Below, one piece after another: positions 1 to 8,054 of a stretch of 64,000 bases of DNA; the first letter of the stretch is position 1; each line of letters starts with the position of its first letter. Under the pieces are notes generated by a model that saw nothing but the letters and a program-made list of their open reading frames with translations, searched no databases and had not been told where the DNA came from. The position numbers and the translations under genes are program-made. Source of the stretch: Fictibacillus solisalsi (GTDB lineage: Bacteria > Bacillota > Bacilli > Bacillales > Fictibacillaceae); assembly GCF_900103485.1 (NCBI RefSeq), contig NZ_FNHW01000004.1, positions 82,577 through 146,576 of the forward strand, given 5' to 3'.

Positions 1-1064
1 TCTCCAGTTCCGGCGATGACTGAACCGCCAAACGGTATGCCCGTACCGCGTGAAAATTGGACATCGAGCACTCTTCCATTACGATCTAGGACGACATCCG
101 TCCCTGGTCCTTCCGGGGTCCTGTTTCCGAATGAAGATGTGTATTGAATAAATTCATCCGGATCGGTACATGTAAAGTCATGCCGGGGAAGGATGGTTTC
201 TGTGTCACCAATTCCGCCGCAGCCCCGGATAAGTCCGGGGACACGGTTCAATCCATCAAGCTTTGCCCTGGCGCCCTGAGATCCTTTGATCGTCAGCTCC
301 GTTTTGACAGAAGCGATGCTGGCCTTATTTTGCCGGTTCAGGACCAGACTGGTTCTTCCTTTAACCGCCTCACTGATAAGGTCTCCGTTCATGACAGATA
401 CCCCCGCCAGATCTCCTTCTGTTCCATCCTGCGGTCCCATGACAAAATACCCCCCGTTGATTCCGGCCACAGCTTGGGCGGTTTTTGCCATATCGCTTAG
501 TTTTTCCTTGCCCGGAACGACACCTTGAGCCAGTACCGGCTTCAGACTGCCATTCCATTGGCCAGTATTTACCTCGAGTGTATGCACCGCCCATGGCCCG
601 GTGGATTCATCCCCGTCCTCAAGGATATTCACAACTTTGGATTTACTGTATCCTGCAGAGACGAGTTTTTTTTGTTCGCTTTTTGCATCAGATTCCTTTT
701 GAAATGGGCCCGTTCGTACGAGATAGCCCAGGGGTGTTCCGCGTTCAGGATCATCCTGTGCGCGGTCCGCCAGCGTTTTGACCGTCGTCTTATAGCCTTT
801 GTCCCTCAGTTCTTTTGAAAGCTGTTCGGCTTCTGCCTGCTCCTCTGTAAACGCAGCATCAACCATATAGCCAGAGGGGCCGCTCACCTTTCCAAATACA
901 GACTTGGTATATGTAAGACCCTTCTCAAGTTTTTGTACCTCTTTGGTTTGTGGTGAGGTGAATGGTTCGTCTTGAGCGTTGGCAAGTGGAGCTGGAAGCA
1001 GGATTCCCATTAAACTAAAAAACATCGCCACACGGCCCATTCGATTCTTCGCAAATCTTTTCAC
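1..1064 (-). CDS. Secreted phosphodiester glycosidase (NAGPA-like) protein with SPOR-like repeats, C-terminus beyond window
   Basis: The frame opens at a GTG (1064) behind AAAAGGGG with 7 nt spacing and runs to the window edge, about 354 codons. A short basic N-terminus and a hydrophobic stretch ending in LLPAPLANA, a typical signal peptidase I site, indicate export. Residues about 45-150 hold two SPOR-like stretches (KVSGPSGYMV, then LGYLVRTGPF) that may bind peptidoglycan. Next comes a domain with VAGINGGYFVM, the hallmark of the NAGPA phosphodiester glycosidase family. By family, it should act on a phosphodiester-linked sugar outside the cell; wall teichoic acid is a reasonable but unproven substrate. 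A PhoP-box-like promoter upstream agrees with phosphate scavenging. The end of the gene is not visible. Confidence 0.8.
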   Translation of the reverse strand, partial: MKRFAKNRMGRVAMFFSLMGILLPAPLANAQDEPFTSPQTKEVQKLEKGLTYTKSVFGKVSGPSGYMVDAAFTEEQAEAEQLSKELRDKGYKTTVKTLADRAQDDPERGTPLGYLVRTGPFQKESDAKSEQKKLVSAGYSKSKVVNILEDGDESTGPWAVHTLEVNTGQWNGSLKPVLAQGVVPGKEKLSDMAKTAQAVAGINGGYFVMGPQDGTEGDLAGVSVMNGDLISEAVKGRTSLVLNRQNKASIASVKTELTIKGSQGARAKLDGLNRVPGLIRGCGGIGDTETILPRHDFTCTDPDEFIQYTSSFGNRTPEGPGTDVVLDRNGRVLDVQFSRGTGIPFGGSVIAGTG

Positions 1065-1102
1065 AGCTATACCCCTTTTCCTTTTTTAGTCAATTCACGG
1101 TT

Positions 1103-1155
1103 AGTATAACGGATGGTTGTGGAGAGAGCGTTACAGGCTGTTAAAACTTTGTAAA
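1103..1155 (-). promoter_or_regulatory. PhoP-box-like promoter of the phosphodiester glycosidase gene
   Basis: Read on the minus strand, TTTACA (1155-1150) and TTAACA (1144-1139) lie 11 nt apart, followed by GTAACG (1134-1129) 10 nt further on. A -10 TATACT lies at 1108-1103 with no good -35 box. Direct TTAACA-like repeats with 11-nt period ahead of a weak core promoter are the layout of PhoP-activated promoters in Bacillus. Inferred from pattern only. Confidence 0.5.
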
Positions 1156-1219
1156 AAGCAAAAAAAAGATTAACCTGAAAAAAGTCGTGCAAAATAAAAT
1201 TTGTATGCAATGTTTTTTA

Positions 1220-1249
1220 TTGACAATTCAATCAGCAAGCATTTATTAT
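1220..1249 (+). promoter_or_regulatory. Sigma-A type promoter of the MarR efflux operon
   Basis: TTGACA at 1220-1225 and TATTAT at 1244-1249 with an 18-bp spacer, ahead of the MarR-family gene. The palindrome at 1264-1285 sits just downstream, near the expected transcription start. Confidence 0.5.
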
Positions 1250-1263
1250 ATATTTTGTGCATA

Positions 1264-1285
1264 AATAGTTGGTATGCGAACTATT
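1264..1285. promoter_or_regulatory. Probable MarR operator (inverted repeat)
   Basis: Arms AATAGTT (1264-1270) and AACTATT (1279-1285) are a perfect 7-bp inverted repeat around 8 nt. The position is right after the -10 box and 48 nt before the MarR start, suiting autorepression. Confidence 0.5.
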
Positions 1286-1332
1286 AACAAAACAAACTGT
1301 TCACAAAATGAGAAAGTGGGGATGATAGTTTA

Positions 1333-1782
1333 ATGAATCTGCTCAACAATGAGCTGCTGGATTCCTTTATACGAATACAAAAAGCCTTATACTCACTGAT
1401 GAAGGAAGACGCTGACAGGGCAGGATTGACGGTGGTGCAGCTAAAAGCCTTGTACAAAATCCACCGTTCACCAAACACTGGCCTGAGGGAGCTTGCAGCC
1501 AGTTTAAAATTAACAAACAGCACGATGAGCGGTGTGGTTGACCGGCTGGTATCCAGTGGTTTGCTGGAACGGGAAATATCAACCGCTGACAGAAGAGCCA
1601 TCACCCTGAAACTAACGGAGGATGGCGAACAAAAGCTTCAGGAAGCTACTGGAGATGATTCTTCTTTCACAAAGAGGATTATGGAGATCACAAAAATGGA
1701 CCCTGAAGATAAAGACCACCTGCTGAGAATTCATCAGCAAATCATGACGATTTTAACAACCAAGGAGGAAAACCATTCATGA
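1333..1782 (+). CDS. MarR-family transcriptional regulator of an efflux operon
   Basis: A 149-residue protein with the usual MarR length and layout: N-terminal dimerisation helix, winged helix-turn-helix at about residues 45-105 (LRELAASLKLTNSTMSGVVD as recognition region, then the wing DRRAITLKLTEDG) and a C-terminal helix. It overlaps the next gene by 4 nt (ATGA), so the two are translationally coupled. Being the first gene of an HlyD/MFS operon, it is most likely the local repressor that responds to the pump substrate. An inverted repeat upstream of its start (1264-1285) is the likely operator. The inducer cannot be read from the sequence. Confidence 0.9.
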   Translation: MNLLNNELLDSFIRIQKALYSLMKEDADRAGLTVVQLKALYKIHRSPNTGLRELAASLKLTNSTMSGVVDRLVSSGLLEREISTADRRAITLKLTEDGEQKLQEATGDDSSFTKRIMEITKMDPEDKDHLLRIHQQIMTILTTKEENHS

Positions 1783-2438
1783 ACATGCGCCGTCTAGCGG
1801 TCTTAAACGTTATTATTTTAATCATTTTAATCGGTGGTGGCATTGCAGCATACTACTATTACAACCAATCTGCGAACTACATCAAAACAGATAATGCCCA
1901 AATAGCTGGCCAACAGGTAACCATTGCAGCTCCAGCCAACGGAAAGCTGACAGACTGGAAAGGTGAAGTCGGCAAAGAATTCAATAAAGGGTCTGAAATT
2001 GGAACCATTACTGCTGCTCCTTCCCAAGGATCAACTGGAATGTCCAAAGTTAAAATTGATGCACCAAAGCATGGCACCATCGTTCAGCAATCTGCTGTGG
2101 AGGATTCTTTTGTGGCTGCTGGAACACCGCTTGCTCACGCTTATGACATGAGTAACCTGTGGGTAACAGCCAATGTACAAGAAACAGATATTGACGATGT
2201 GAAAAAAAACCAAGACGTTGATGTATATGTCGATTCGTTCCCTAACAACACACTCTCAGGGAAAGTGGAAGAGATTGGCCTTGCAACCGCCAACACGTTT
2301 TCCATGCTGCCAAGCTCAAATAACACCGGAAACTACACAAAAGTCACCCAGGTTATTCCTGTTAAAATTTCGTTAGACAGCTATTCTGGCCTTGATATTG
2401 TTCCTGGAATGAATGTAACCGTACGGATCCACAAGTAG
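1779..2438 (+). CDS. HlyD/EmrA-family membrane fusion subunit of efflux pump
   Basis: A 219-residue protein with one N-terminal membrane segment (about residues 7-27) followed by the lipoyl/biotinyl-like and beta-barrel domains of the HlyD/EmrA family. The motif YIKTDNAQIAGQQVTIAAPA is characteristic, as is DMSNLWVTANVQETDI later on. It is short for EmrA because the long alpha-helical hairpin that reaches an outer-membrane channel is missing, as expected in a Gram-positive cell. AAGGAGG lies 10 nt before the ATG. It should partner the DHA2 transporter encoded 11 nt downstream. Confidence 0.88.
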   Translation: MNMRRLAVLNVIILIILIGGGIAAYYYYNQSANYIKTDNAQIAGQQVTIAAPANGKLTDWKGEVGKEFNKGSEIGTITAAPSQGSTGMSKVKIDAPKHGTIVQQSAVEDSFVAAGTPLAHAYDMSNLWVTANVQETDIDDVKKNQDVDVYVDSFPNNTLSGKVEEIGLATANTFSMLPSSNNTGNYTKVTQVIPVKISLDSYSGLDIVPGMNVTVRIHK

Positions 2439-2449
2439 GTGGTGAGACG

Positions 2450-4243
2450 ATGTCAATTTATATCATAGGCTATGTCCTTATATCCATTGTTCTTTTGCTG
2501 ACAGTGAACTTTATTGCAGTCCGTGCAAACCGGAGAAAACAATGGGAAGAGCAGGACCATATTTCGGAGCGGGCTACGGGCCATCCGTATGAATCCAACG
2601 AACTGATTGATGCTACTTTGGAAGATACAGCGGTCTCTGAACCTGCTCTCGAATATGTGACGTCTGCTGCCGAAAAGCGGCAGGAAGAAAGTTCGCTTCA
2701 GACCATTAAAAAAGTAAAGCAGGATGAACCCATTCCAGTGGGACGAATATTGACTGTACTGATGCTTGGGGCTTTTATTGCTATTTTGAACCAAACCTTG
2801 CTTAATGTAGCGATTCCCCACATCATGAATGACCTGAATGTTTCTGCTACAACCGTTCAGTGGGTTTCCACCGGGTATATGCTGGTGAACGGGGTATGTA
2901 TTCCGATTACAGCCTATTTAATCGAAAGGTTTGGAACAAGAACCCTGTTCATCGCCGCTATGTTTCTGTTTACAGCAGGAGCCGTCATTTGTTCCATTTC
3001 CACATCGTTTGGCTTGTTAATGGTGGGGCGTGTGGTTCAGGCTGCTGGAGCAGGTATTATCATGCCTCTTATGATGACCGTTTTTCTTACTGTCTTTCCT
3101 ATTGAAAAGCGCGGCCAGGCGATGGGGACCATGGGAATTGCGATGCTTTTTGCACCCGCTCTCGGCCCGACGCTTTCAGGATATATTGTGGAGCATTACT
3201 CCTGGAGACTGCTCTTTGACATCATTATTCCGTTTGGTGTCATTGACCTGATTATCGCTTTTGCATGGATGAAAGACGTTATTCAAAAATCGAATCCAAA
3301 GTTCGATTTCGCAGGATTTCTCTTTTCTACCATTGGTTTTGGTTCCCTCTTATACGGCTTTAGTGAAGCCGGAAGCGAAGGCTGGACCAGTGCCATCGTA
3401 TTATCTACCATTATTATCGGGTTAATTTCCCTTGCTGCTTTTACATGGAGGGAGCTTACCACCGATAAACCAATGTTGAATTTGCGTGTTTTTAAATATG
3501 ATGTGTTTGCACTGACAACCGTCATCAGCATGATCATCAATATGGCAATGTTTGCAGCCATGATCCTTCTGCCGATTTATCTGCAGAACATCCGTGGATT
3601 TACCCCACTGGAGTCCGGATTGCTATTATTGCCGGGAGCCATTATTATGGGGATTATGTCTCCGATATCCGGAGCGTTGTTTGACCGGATCGGTGCGCGC
3701 CCGCTGGCCATCATCGGGTTGACCATCACGGTAATCACCACATGGGAATTCAGCCATCTTTCGACCGACACCACCTATGGACATATTTTGTTCATGTATG
3801 TGTCGCGAATGTTTGGTATGTCGTTTTTGATGATGACCGTAATGACCGCAGGTATGAACCAGTTGCCGCGGCACTTAAACAGCCATGGTACAGCAACATC
3901 CAACACTATGAGACAGGTTGCAGGTTCACTCGGCACAGCCTTCCTGGTGACGATCTTTTCCAACCGTCAGGAATTCCATACGGCTGATTACGCAAATGTC
4001 GTCACCACCTCCAATCCCATCGTTTCAGAGAAAATCAGTGCTTTGGGACAGGGACTTGCCCAGGTGGCCGGACTGCCTTCAACCGCAGGAAATTCATTGG
4101 GGGTTCAGGTGATCTATGGCACAGCCGCAAAGCAGGCAGCAATCGATGGAATTAATGATGCCTTTATCGTCGCAACGGGCATTGCTTTTGTTGCCCTGAT
4201 TCTCTCCTTTTTTATCAAACGGGTTATACCGTCAGGAAAATAA
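2450..4243 (+). CDS. DHA2-family (EmrB/QacA-type) MFS drug exporter with N-terminal extension
   Basis: A 597-residue major facilitator. From about residue 100 it follows the 14-helix DHA2 drug:H+ antiporter pattern, with LNQTLLNVAIPHIMNDL in helix 1, the motif A region AYLIERFGTRTLFI, and AGAGIIMPLMM in helix 5. The first about 100 residues are unusual: an extra hydrophobic helix (residues 4-22) followed by about 70 charged, probably cytoplasmic residues. It ends the MarR-HlyD-MFS operon and should export a toxic compound using the proton gradient. A terminator follows at once. Confidence 0.9.
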   Translation: MSIYIIGYVLISIVLLLTVNFIAVRANRRKQWEEQDHISERATGHPYESNELIDATLEDTAVSEPALEYVTSAAEKRQEESSLQTIKKVKQDEPIPVGRILTVLMLGAFIAILNQTLLNVAIPHIMNDLNVSATTVQWVSTGYMLVNGVCIPITAYLIERFGTRTLFIAAMFLFTAGAVICSISTSFGLLMVGRVVQAAGAGIIMPLMMTVFLTVFPIEKRGQAMGTMGIAMLFAPALGPTLSGYIVEHYSWRLLFDIIIPFGVIDLIIAFAWMKDVIQKSNPKFDFAGFLFSTIGFGSLLYGFSEAGSEGWTSAIVLSTIIIGLISLAAFTWRELTTDKPMLNLRVFKYDVFALTTVISMIINMAMFAAMILLPIYLQNIRGFTPLESGLLLLPGAIIMGIMSPISGALFDRIGARPLAIIGLTITVITTWEFSHLSTDTTYGHILFMYVSRMFGMSFLMMTVMTAGMNQLPRHLNSHGTATSNTMRQVAGSLGTAFLVTIFSNRQEFHTADYANVVTTSNPIVSEKISALGQGLAQVAGLPSTAGNSLGVQVIYGTAAKQAAIDGINDAFIVATGIAFVALILSFFIKRVIPSGK

Positions 4244-4254
4244 ATTCACGAAAA

Positions 4255-4287
4255 GAAGCTGTCTTTCGGGACAGTTTCTTTTTTTAT
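4255..4287 (+). terminator. Rho-independent terminator of the efflux operon
   Basis: Stem GAAGCTGTC (4255-4263) with GACAGTTTC (4270-4278), including one G-U pair, followed by a run of T. Confidence 0.8.
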
Positions 4288-4526
4288 TTTCATGAATGGT
4301 GCTTGGATTTTAAAAAAAGGATGAAAACCCTTTCATAGCAATGGTTATGCTTGCTTGAAACTTTCGAAAATACCCACATTTTTTCATTTTGCCCGATTGT
4401 TATCCTTTCATAATCCATCTCCTTATCCTCCTTCACGTCCTCTCACATCCCATGGTGTAATTAAATCCGGTATCCTCTATATTCCTCCCTTTATGGACAT
4501 CATTCACACTATCTCGGCCTGAGCGG

Positions 4527-4555
4527 TTGTATCGATTTTCAAGCTTCGTTATACT
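4527..4555 (+). promoter_or_regulatory. Sigma-A type promoter of proBA
   Basis: TTGTAT (4527-4532), a 17-bp spacer and TATACT (4550-4555) lie about 50 nt before the proB start. The stretch 4288-4526 holds no gene that I can support and no recognisable T-box core. Confidence 0.6.
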
Positions 4556-4606
4556 CGTAACCGTTGCTTATTGAACCGGAAAAAGAAGATACGAGGAGTG
4601 AACGTT

Positions 4607-5752
4607 TTGAGTCTTTCTACTATTAAAAATAAACGCATTGTCGTAAAAATCGGATCAAGTTCCTTAACCAGCCGCCATGGCGAAATCAGCCGAAGAAAAC
4701 TGGAACGCCTGGTGGACGAAATTGTCATGCTAAAAGATGACGGACATGAGGTAGTGCTCGTTTCTTCAGGTGCAGTGGCTGCCGGATACCGAAAGCTCGG
4801 TTGTCTTTCACGGCCGACATCACTTCCGGAAAAACAAGCTGCTGCTTCAATCGGACAGGGACTATTAATGGAAGCTTATTCGGAAAGATTTATTTCTCAC
4901 GGATATACCGCTTCTCAAATCCTGATTACGCGAAGTGATTTTTCCGATAAAAAACGATACAACAACGCAAGGAACACCATAAATGTTTTATTGGACCGCG
5001 GCATCGTGCCGATCATTAATGAAAATGACACGATTACGGTTGAACGCCTGAAATTCGGGGATAACGATACACTTTCCGCCAAAGTGTCAGGCCTGGTCAA
5101 TGCCGACCAGCTTCTGATCTTATCAGATATCGATGGTCTGTATACGGAAGATCCAAGAAACAATCCGGATGCCCGTTTATTGGAAGAGGTTTATGAAATC
5201 ACACCAGAAATCGAAGCATCTGCCGGCGATTCCGCAAGTGAAGTAGGAACGGGCGGCATGCGTTCAAAAATTGATGCTGTAAAAATTGCAATGGCCTCTG
5301 GTATTCCATCGTTCCTCGGAGATGCTGCAAAACCCAACATTATTTATAATGCGGTACAGGAAACAGCAAGAGGGACATATTTCACACCGCAGGATGACAG
5401 TGAAAACCTTGACGTTCGAAGACAATGGATCGCATTTCATTCAGGTCCAGAAGGTGAAATCGTGGTGTCAGACGAAGCAAAAGCGGAGATTACGGAGCAT
5501 AAAAGTTTGTACCCTACAGGAATTGAATATGTGGAAGGTTATTTTAAAAAAGGTGCAGTGGTGCGCATCAAAGATATCGACGGCATTCAGATTGGGCTTG
5601 GCGTCAGTAATTACTCTTCCAAGGACTTAATTAAGATTAAAGGACATACGAAGGAAGAAATTGCAGATATCATTGATTTTGGTCCTCAGGAGGCCATTAA
5701 CAATGCTGATCTTGTATGCCACACCAGATTAGCTGTACCGCTATTATCATAA
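4607..5752 (+). CDS. proB: Glutamate 5-kinase
   Basis: Phosphorylates L-glutamate to gamma-glutamyl phosphate, the first step of proline synthesis. The N-terminal amino acid kinase domain shows IVVKIGSSSL near the start, LVSSGAVAAG, PIINENDTI and LSDIDGLYT; the C-terminal about 100 residues form the PUA domain typical of ProB. I place the start at the TTG at 4607 because GAGGAG (4593-4598) lies 8 nt before it, giving 381 residues. The frame is open further upstream to 4571, but that TTG has no ribosome site. proA follows after 11 nt. Confidence 0.95.
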   Translation: MSLSTIKNKRIVVKIGSSSLTSRHGEISRRKLERLVDEIVMLKDDGHEVVLVSSGAVAAGYRKLGCLSRPTSLPEKQAAASIGQGLLMEAYSERFISHGYTASQILITRSDFSDKKRYNNARNTINVLLDRGIVPIINENDTITVERLKFGDNDTLSAKVSGLVNADQLLILSDIDGLYTEDPRNNPDARLLEEVYEITPEIEASAGDSASEVGTGGMRSKIDAVKIAMASGIPSFLGDAAKPNIIYNAVQETARGTYFTPQDDSENLDVRRQWIAFHSGPEGEIVVSDEAKAEITEHKSLYPTGIEYVEGYFKKGAVVRIKDIDGIQIGLGVSNYSSKDLIKIKGHTKEEIADIIDFGPQEAINNADLVCHTRLAVPLLS

Positions 5753-5763
5753 GGAGGCGTTTG

Positions 5764-7035
5764 ATGAGTACTTTAGAAAAAGAAGTAACCCATATAAAAG
5801 TAAAAGAACAAGCAAAGGCCGCGCAAATTGCGTCCAAAACACTGGCAGGCCTTTCTGAGCAGGAAAAGAACGAAGCACTGCATATTTTGGCAGACGAGCT
5901 GGAATTGCAGGCTGCCTTCATTTTAAAAGAAAACGAAAAAGATCTTCAAAACGGAAGGGAAAAGGACTTTACCCAAGCCTTTATGGACCGTCTTTCCCTT
6001 TCAGAAAAACGAATTGCCGACTTTGCAGAAGGACTGAGACAGGTTGCGGGACAAAACGATCCAATCGGAGAAATTGTAAGTCAATGGACCCTTGATAACG
6101 GTATGAAAGTCGAACAAAAGCGTGTTCCACTGGGCGTGATCGGCATGATATATGAAGCTCGTCCCAACGTCACGGTGGATGCCACAGGACTGGCCCTCAA
6201 GTCAGGAAACGCTATCGTATTAAAAGGCGGCTCAAGCGCTCTAAATTCCAATAAAGCGATCATCCGCGTCATCCAACAGGCACTGGCAAAAACAAAGATT
6301 CCCGCGGACGCCGCCCAGCTTATTGCAACCACCGACAGAAAGGCTTCCGGTGAACTGTTTACAATGAAGGAACATATCGATGTTCTTATCCCGCGGGGAG
6401 GCGGTTCACTCATTAATACCGTAGTGAACGAAGCCACCGTACCCGTTTTGGAAACTGGAGTGGGAAACTGTCATATTTATTTCGATGAAACAGCAGATGT
6501 CAACAAAGCTCTTAATATCCTGATTAACGCCAAAACCGACCGTCCTGCAGTATGCAATGCAGCAGAGACACTGATCGTTCACCGTAAATGGCTGGCCGCA
6601 AATCAGCAGGAACTCGAACTGGCATTGAAGAGACAAGGCATTACGGTCCATGGCGATGAACACATTGTTTCCTGCTTCTCAGAAGCCGTTCCTGCTACTC
6701 AACAAGACTGGGCAGAGGAATTTCTCAGCCTTTCCATTGCAATTAAAACCGTAGACGCCACAGATGAAGCAATAGAACATATTGACCGCTTTGGAACAAA
6801 ACACTCTGAAGCCATCGTTACAGAAGATGCCCGTGAAGCAGCAAATTTCATGAACCGCGTTGATGCAGCAGCTGTGTACCATAACGCGTCCACACGCTTC
6901 ACTGACGGATCTACACTCGGGTTTGGGGCCGAAATCGGTATTTCGACCCAAAAGCTCCATGCACGCGGACCCATGGGCTTACCTGCATTGACCACCACCA
7001 AGTATTGTATGACAGGCGACGGACAAATCCGATAA
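5764..7035 (+). CDS. proA: Glutamate-5-semialdehyde dehydrogenase (gamma-glutamyl phosphate reductase)
   Basis: Reduces gamma-glutamyl phosphate with NADPH to glutamate semialdehyde, the second proline step. The 423-residue protein has an aldehyde dehydrogenase fold with the ProA signatures GVIGMIYEARPNVTVDA and LIPRGGGSLI, and the catalytic Cys in DRPAVCNAAETLI. AAGGAGG overlaps the proB stop, 5-6 nt before the ATG at 5764, which fixes the start; the frame is open upstream but lacks a ribosome site. A strong hairpin terminates the operon after the stop. Confidence 0.96.
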   Translation: MSTLEKEVTHIKVKEQAKAAQIASKTLAGLSEQEKNEALHILADELELQAAFILKENEKDLQNGREKDFTQAFMDRLSLSEKRIADFAEGLRQVAGQNDPIGEIVSQWTLDNGMKVEQKRVPLGVIGMIYEARPNVTVDATGLALKSGNAIVLKGGSSALNSNKAIIRVIQQALAKTKIPADAAQLIATTDRKASGELFTMKEHIDVLIPRGGGSLINTVVNEATVPVLETGVGNCHIYFDETADVNKALNILINAKTDRPAVCNAAETLIVHRKWLAANQQELELALKRQGITVHGDEHIVSCFSEAVPATQQDWAEEFLSLSIAIKTVDATDEAIEHIDRFGTKHSEAIVTEDAREAANFMNRVDAAAVYHNASTRFTDGSTLGFGAEIGISTQKLHARGPMGLPALTTTKYCMTGDGQIR

Positions 7036-7046
7036 CTAAGAAGAGA

Positions 7047-7078
7047 AAAAGCATGGCGTGAAAGCGCCATGCTCTTTT
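7047..7078 (+). terminator. Rho-independent terminator of proBA
   Basis: GCATGGCG (7051-7058) pairs with CGCCATGC (7065-7072), preceded by A-rich and followed by T-rich sequence. Confidence 0.85.
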
Positions 7079-7216
7079 ACGTGTTGAAATTTGATGTTTT
7101 CAATTATAGAGTATGCTCATCATCCCTCCATTGTCCCAGGCGATTCACATCGAATTAGGAGAATATAGAAATTTTGTCCCAATTTTTTGTTTTTCTGTAG
7201 TAAATTTTTGCAAATG

Positions 7217-7225
7217 TGGTATACT
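7217..7225 (+). promoter_or_regulatory. Extended -10 promoter element upstream of small membrane protein gene
   Basis: TGG-TATACT (7217-7225) forms an extended -10 box; the -35 is poor. Three TCACAA motifs lie between it and the gene (7242, 7264, 7282). Confidence 0.4.
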
Positions 7226-7306
7226 AACTGTAACAAATTGTTCACAAAACAGACCTAACTTCGTCACAATTGGAAACGCTGTCACAATTTTAAGGAGTTG
7301 ATTATA

Positions 7307-7591
7307 ATGGATGTTTATGTTGTCTATCTTTTCGTTGCTACCGCTACTCCGTTATTCCTATGGCATGATCATAGAAAACTGGCCTTATGGCAGATTCCAT
7401 TTATTGCGATCATGTGGCTGTATGTAGGACTGTACGTTATGGGAGATTTAAATCCTCTAGCACATCTGATATTTAATATTGTATTCGTTGCAAACGTCGT
7501 GTTCGCCCATGTAGCGGCCTTCAAACTTTATGCGATTCCGTTTATCCGCCGTGAGCGTGAACGACGCAGATTGTACCGTGAGTCTAAATAA
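7307..7591 (+). CDS. Small membrane protein of unknown function
   Basis: A 94-residue protein with three predicted hydrophobic helices (about residues 4-16, 24-44 and 52-72) and a very basic tail (RRERERRRLYRESK) that should face the cytoplasm. AAGGAG at 7292-7297 lies 9 nt before the ATG at 7307, which I prefer over an in-frame TTG at 7298. I do not recognise the family. It converges on the qox operon and shares a bidirectional terminator with it, so any link to respiration is only positional. Confidence 0.75.
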   Translation: MDVYVVYLFVATATPLFLWHDHRKLALWQIPFIAIMWLYVGLYVMGDLNPLAHLIFNIVFVANVVFAHVAAFKLYAIPFIRRERERRRLYRESK

Positions 7592-7600
7592 AACCATATA

Positions 7601-7637
7601 AAAAAAGCACCTTGCAGAATCTGCAAGGTGCTTTTCT
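7601..7637. terminator. Bidirectional terminator between small membrane protein gene and qoxD
   Basis: GCACCTTGCAG (7607-7617) and CTGCAAGGTGC (7621-7631) form a perfect 11-bp stem with a 3-nt loop, with A tracts on the left and T tracts on the right, so it works for both converging genes. Confidence 0.9.
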
Positions 7638-7643
7638 GTGTTC

Positions 7644-8054
7644 TTATTTATGCTCCATTTTCATGTCGCCGTCCATTTTCATATCTTCCATTTTGCTGTC
7701 CATCTTGTGATGATCATGCTTCCCGTGTCCTGCACCCATTACCCATACAGAACCAGCGACGATAACAATCGCAACGAAAGCCGCAAACAAGATGTTTCCT
7801 GTCTGTGTATTGCCTGTAAGCTTGCTCTTCTTCTCGGAGCTCTCTGTCATATGCATGAACATGAGAAGCTGAAGCGCTGCTTGTAAAAAGGCAAAGATAA
7901 AAATGATAATCAATATGGTGCGGGTGGAAAATCCGGTTTCAAACGTCACCCAAAGAGCGAGTGCTGTAAGAATAATGGACAAGATATATCCAATCACGTG
8001 TTTCCATGGAATTCCTCCATGCTCTCTGGAAAGTGAATCTTGTGGATTAGCCAT
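7644..8054 (-). CDS. qoxD: Cytochrome aa3-600 menaquinol oxidase subunit IV
   Basis: A 136-residue subunit IV of the heme-copper quinol oxidase with three membrane helices (about residues 17-36, 43-66 and 82-104). HVIGYILSIILTALALWVTF and FAFLQAALQLLMFMHM match the QoxD/CyoD family. It is longer than a usual QoxD because of a C-terminal tail rich in His, Met, Asp and Lys (after GAGHGKHDHHK), which could bind copper. It overlaps qoxC by 8 nt and is the last gene of the operon, ending just before a strong hairpin. Confidence 0.93.
   Translation of the reverse strand: MANPQDSLSREHGGIPWKHVIGYILSIILTALALWVTFETGFSTRTILIIIFIFAFLQAALQLLMFMHMTESSEKKSKLTGNTQTGNILFAAFVAIVIVAGSVWVMGAGHGKHDHHKMDSKMEDMKMDGDMKMEHK

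Noticed and set aside
4288..4606. T-box leader for proBA
   Set aside because: No AGGGTGGnACCGCG-type core and no terminator hairpin between promoter and start.
7113..7301. 62-codon plus-strand frame ahead of the small membrane protein gene
   Set aside because: Covers the promoter region and lacks a ribosome site; composition is not protein-like.
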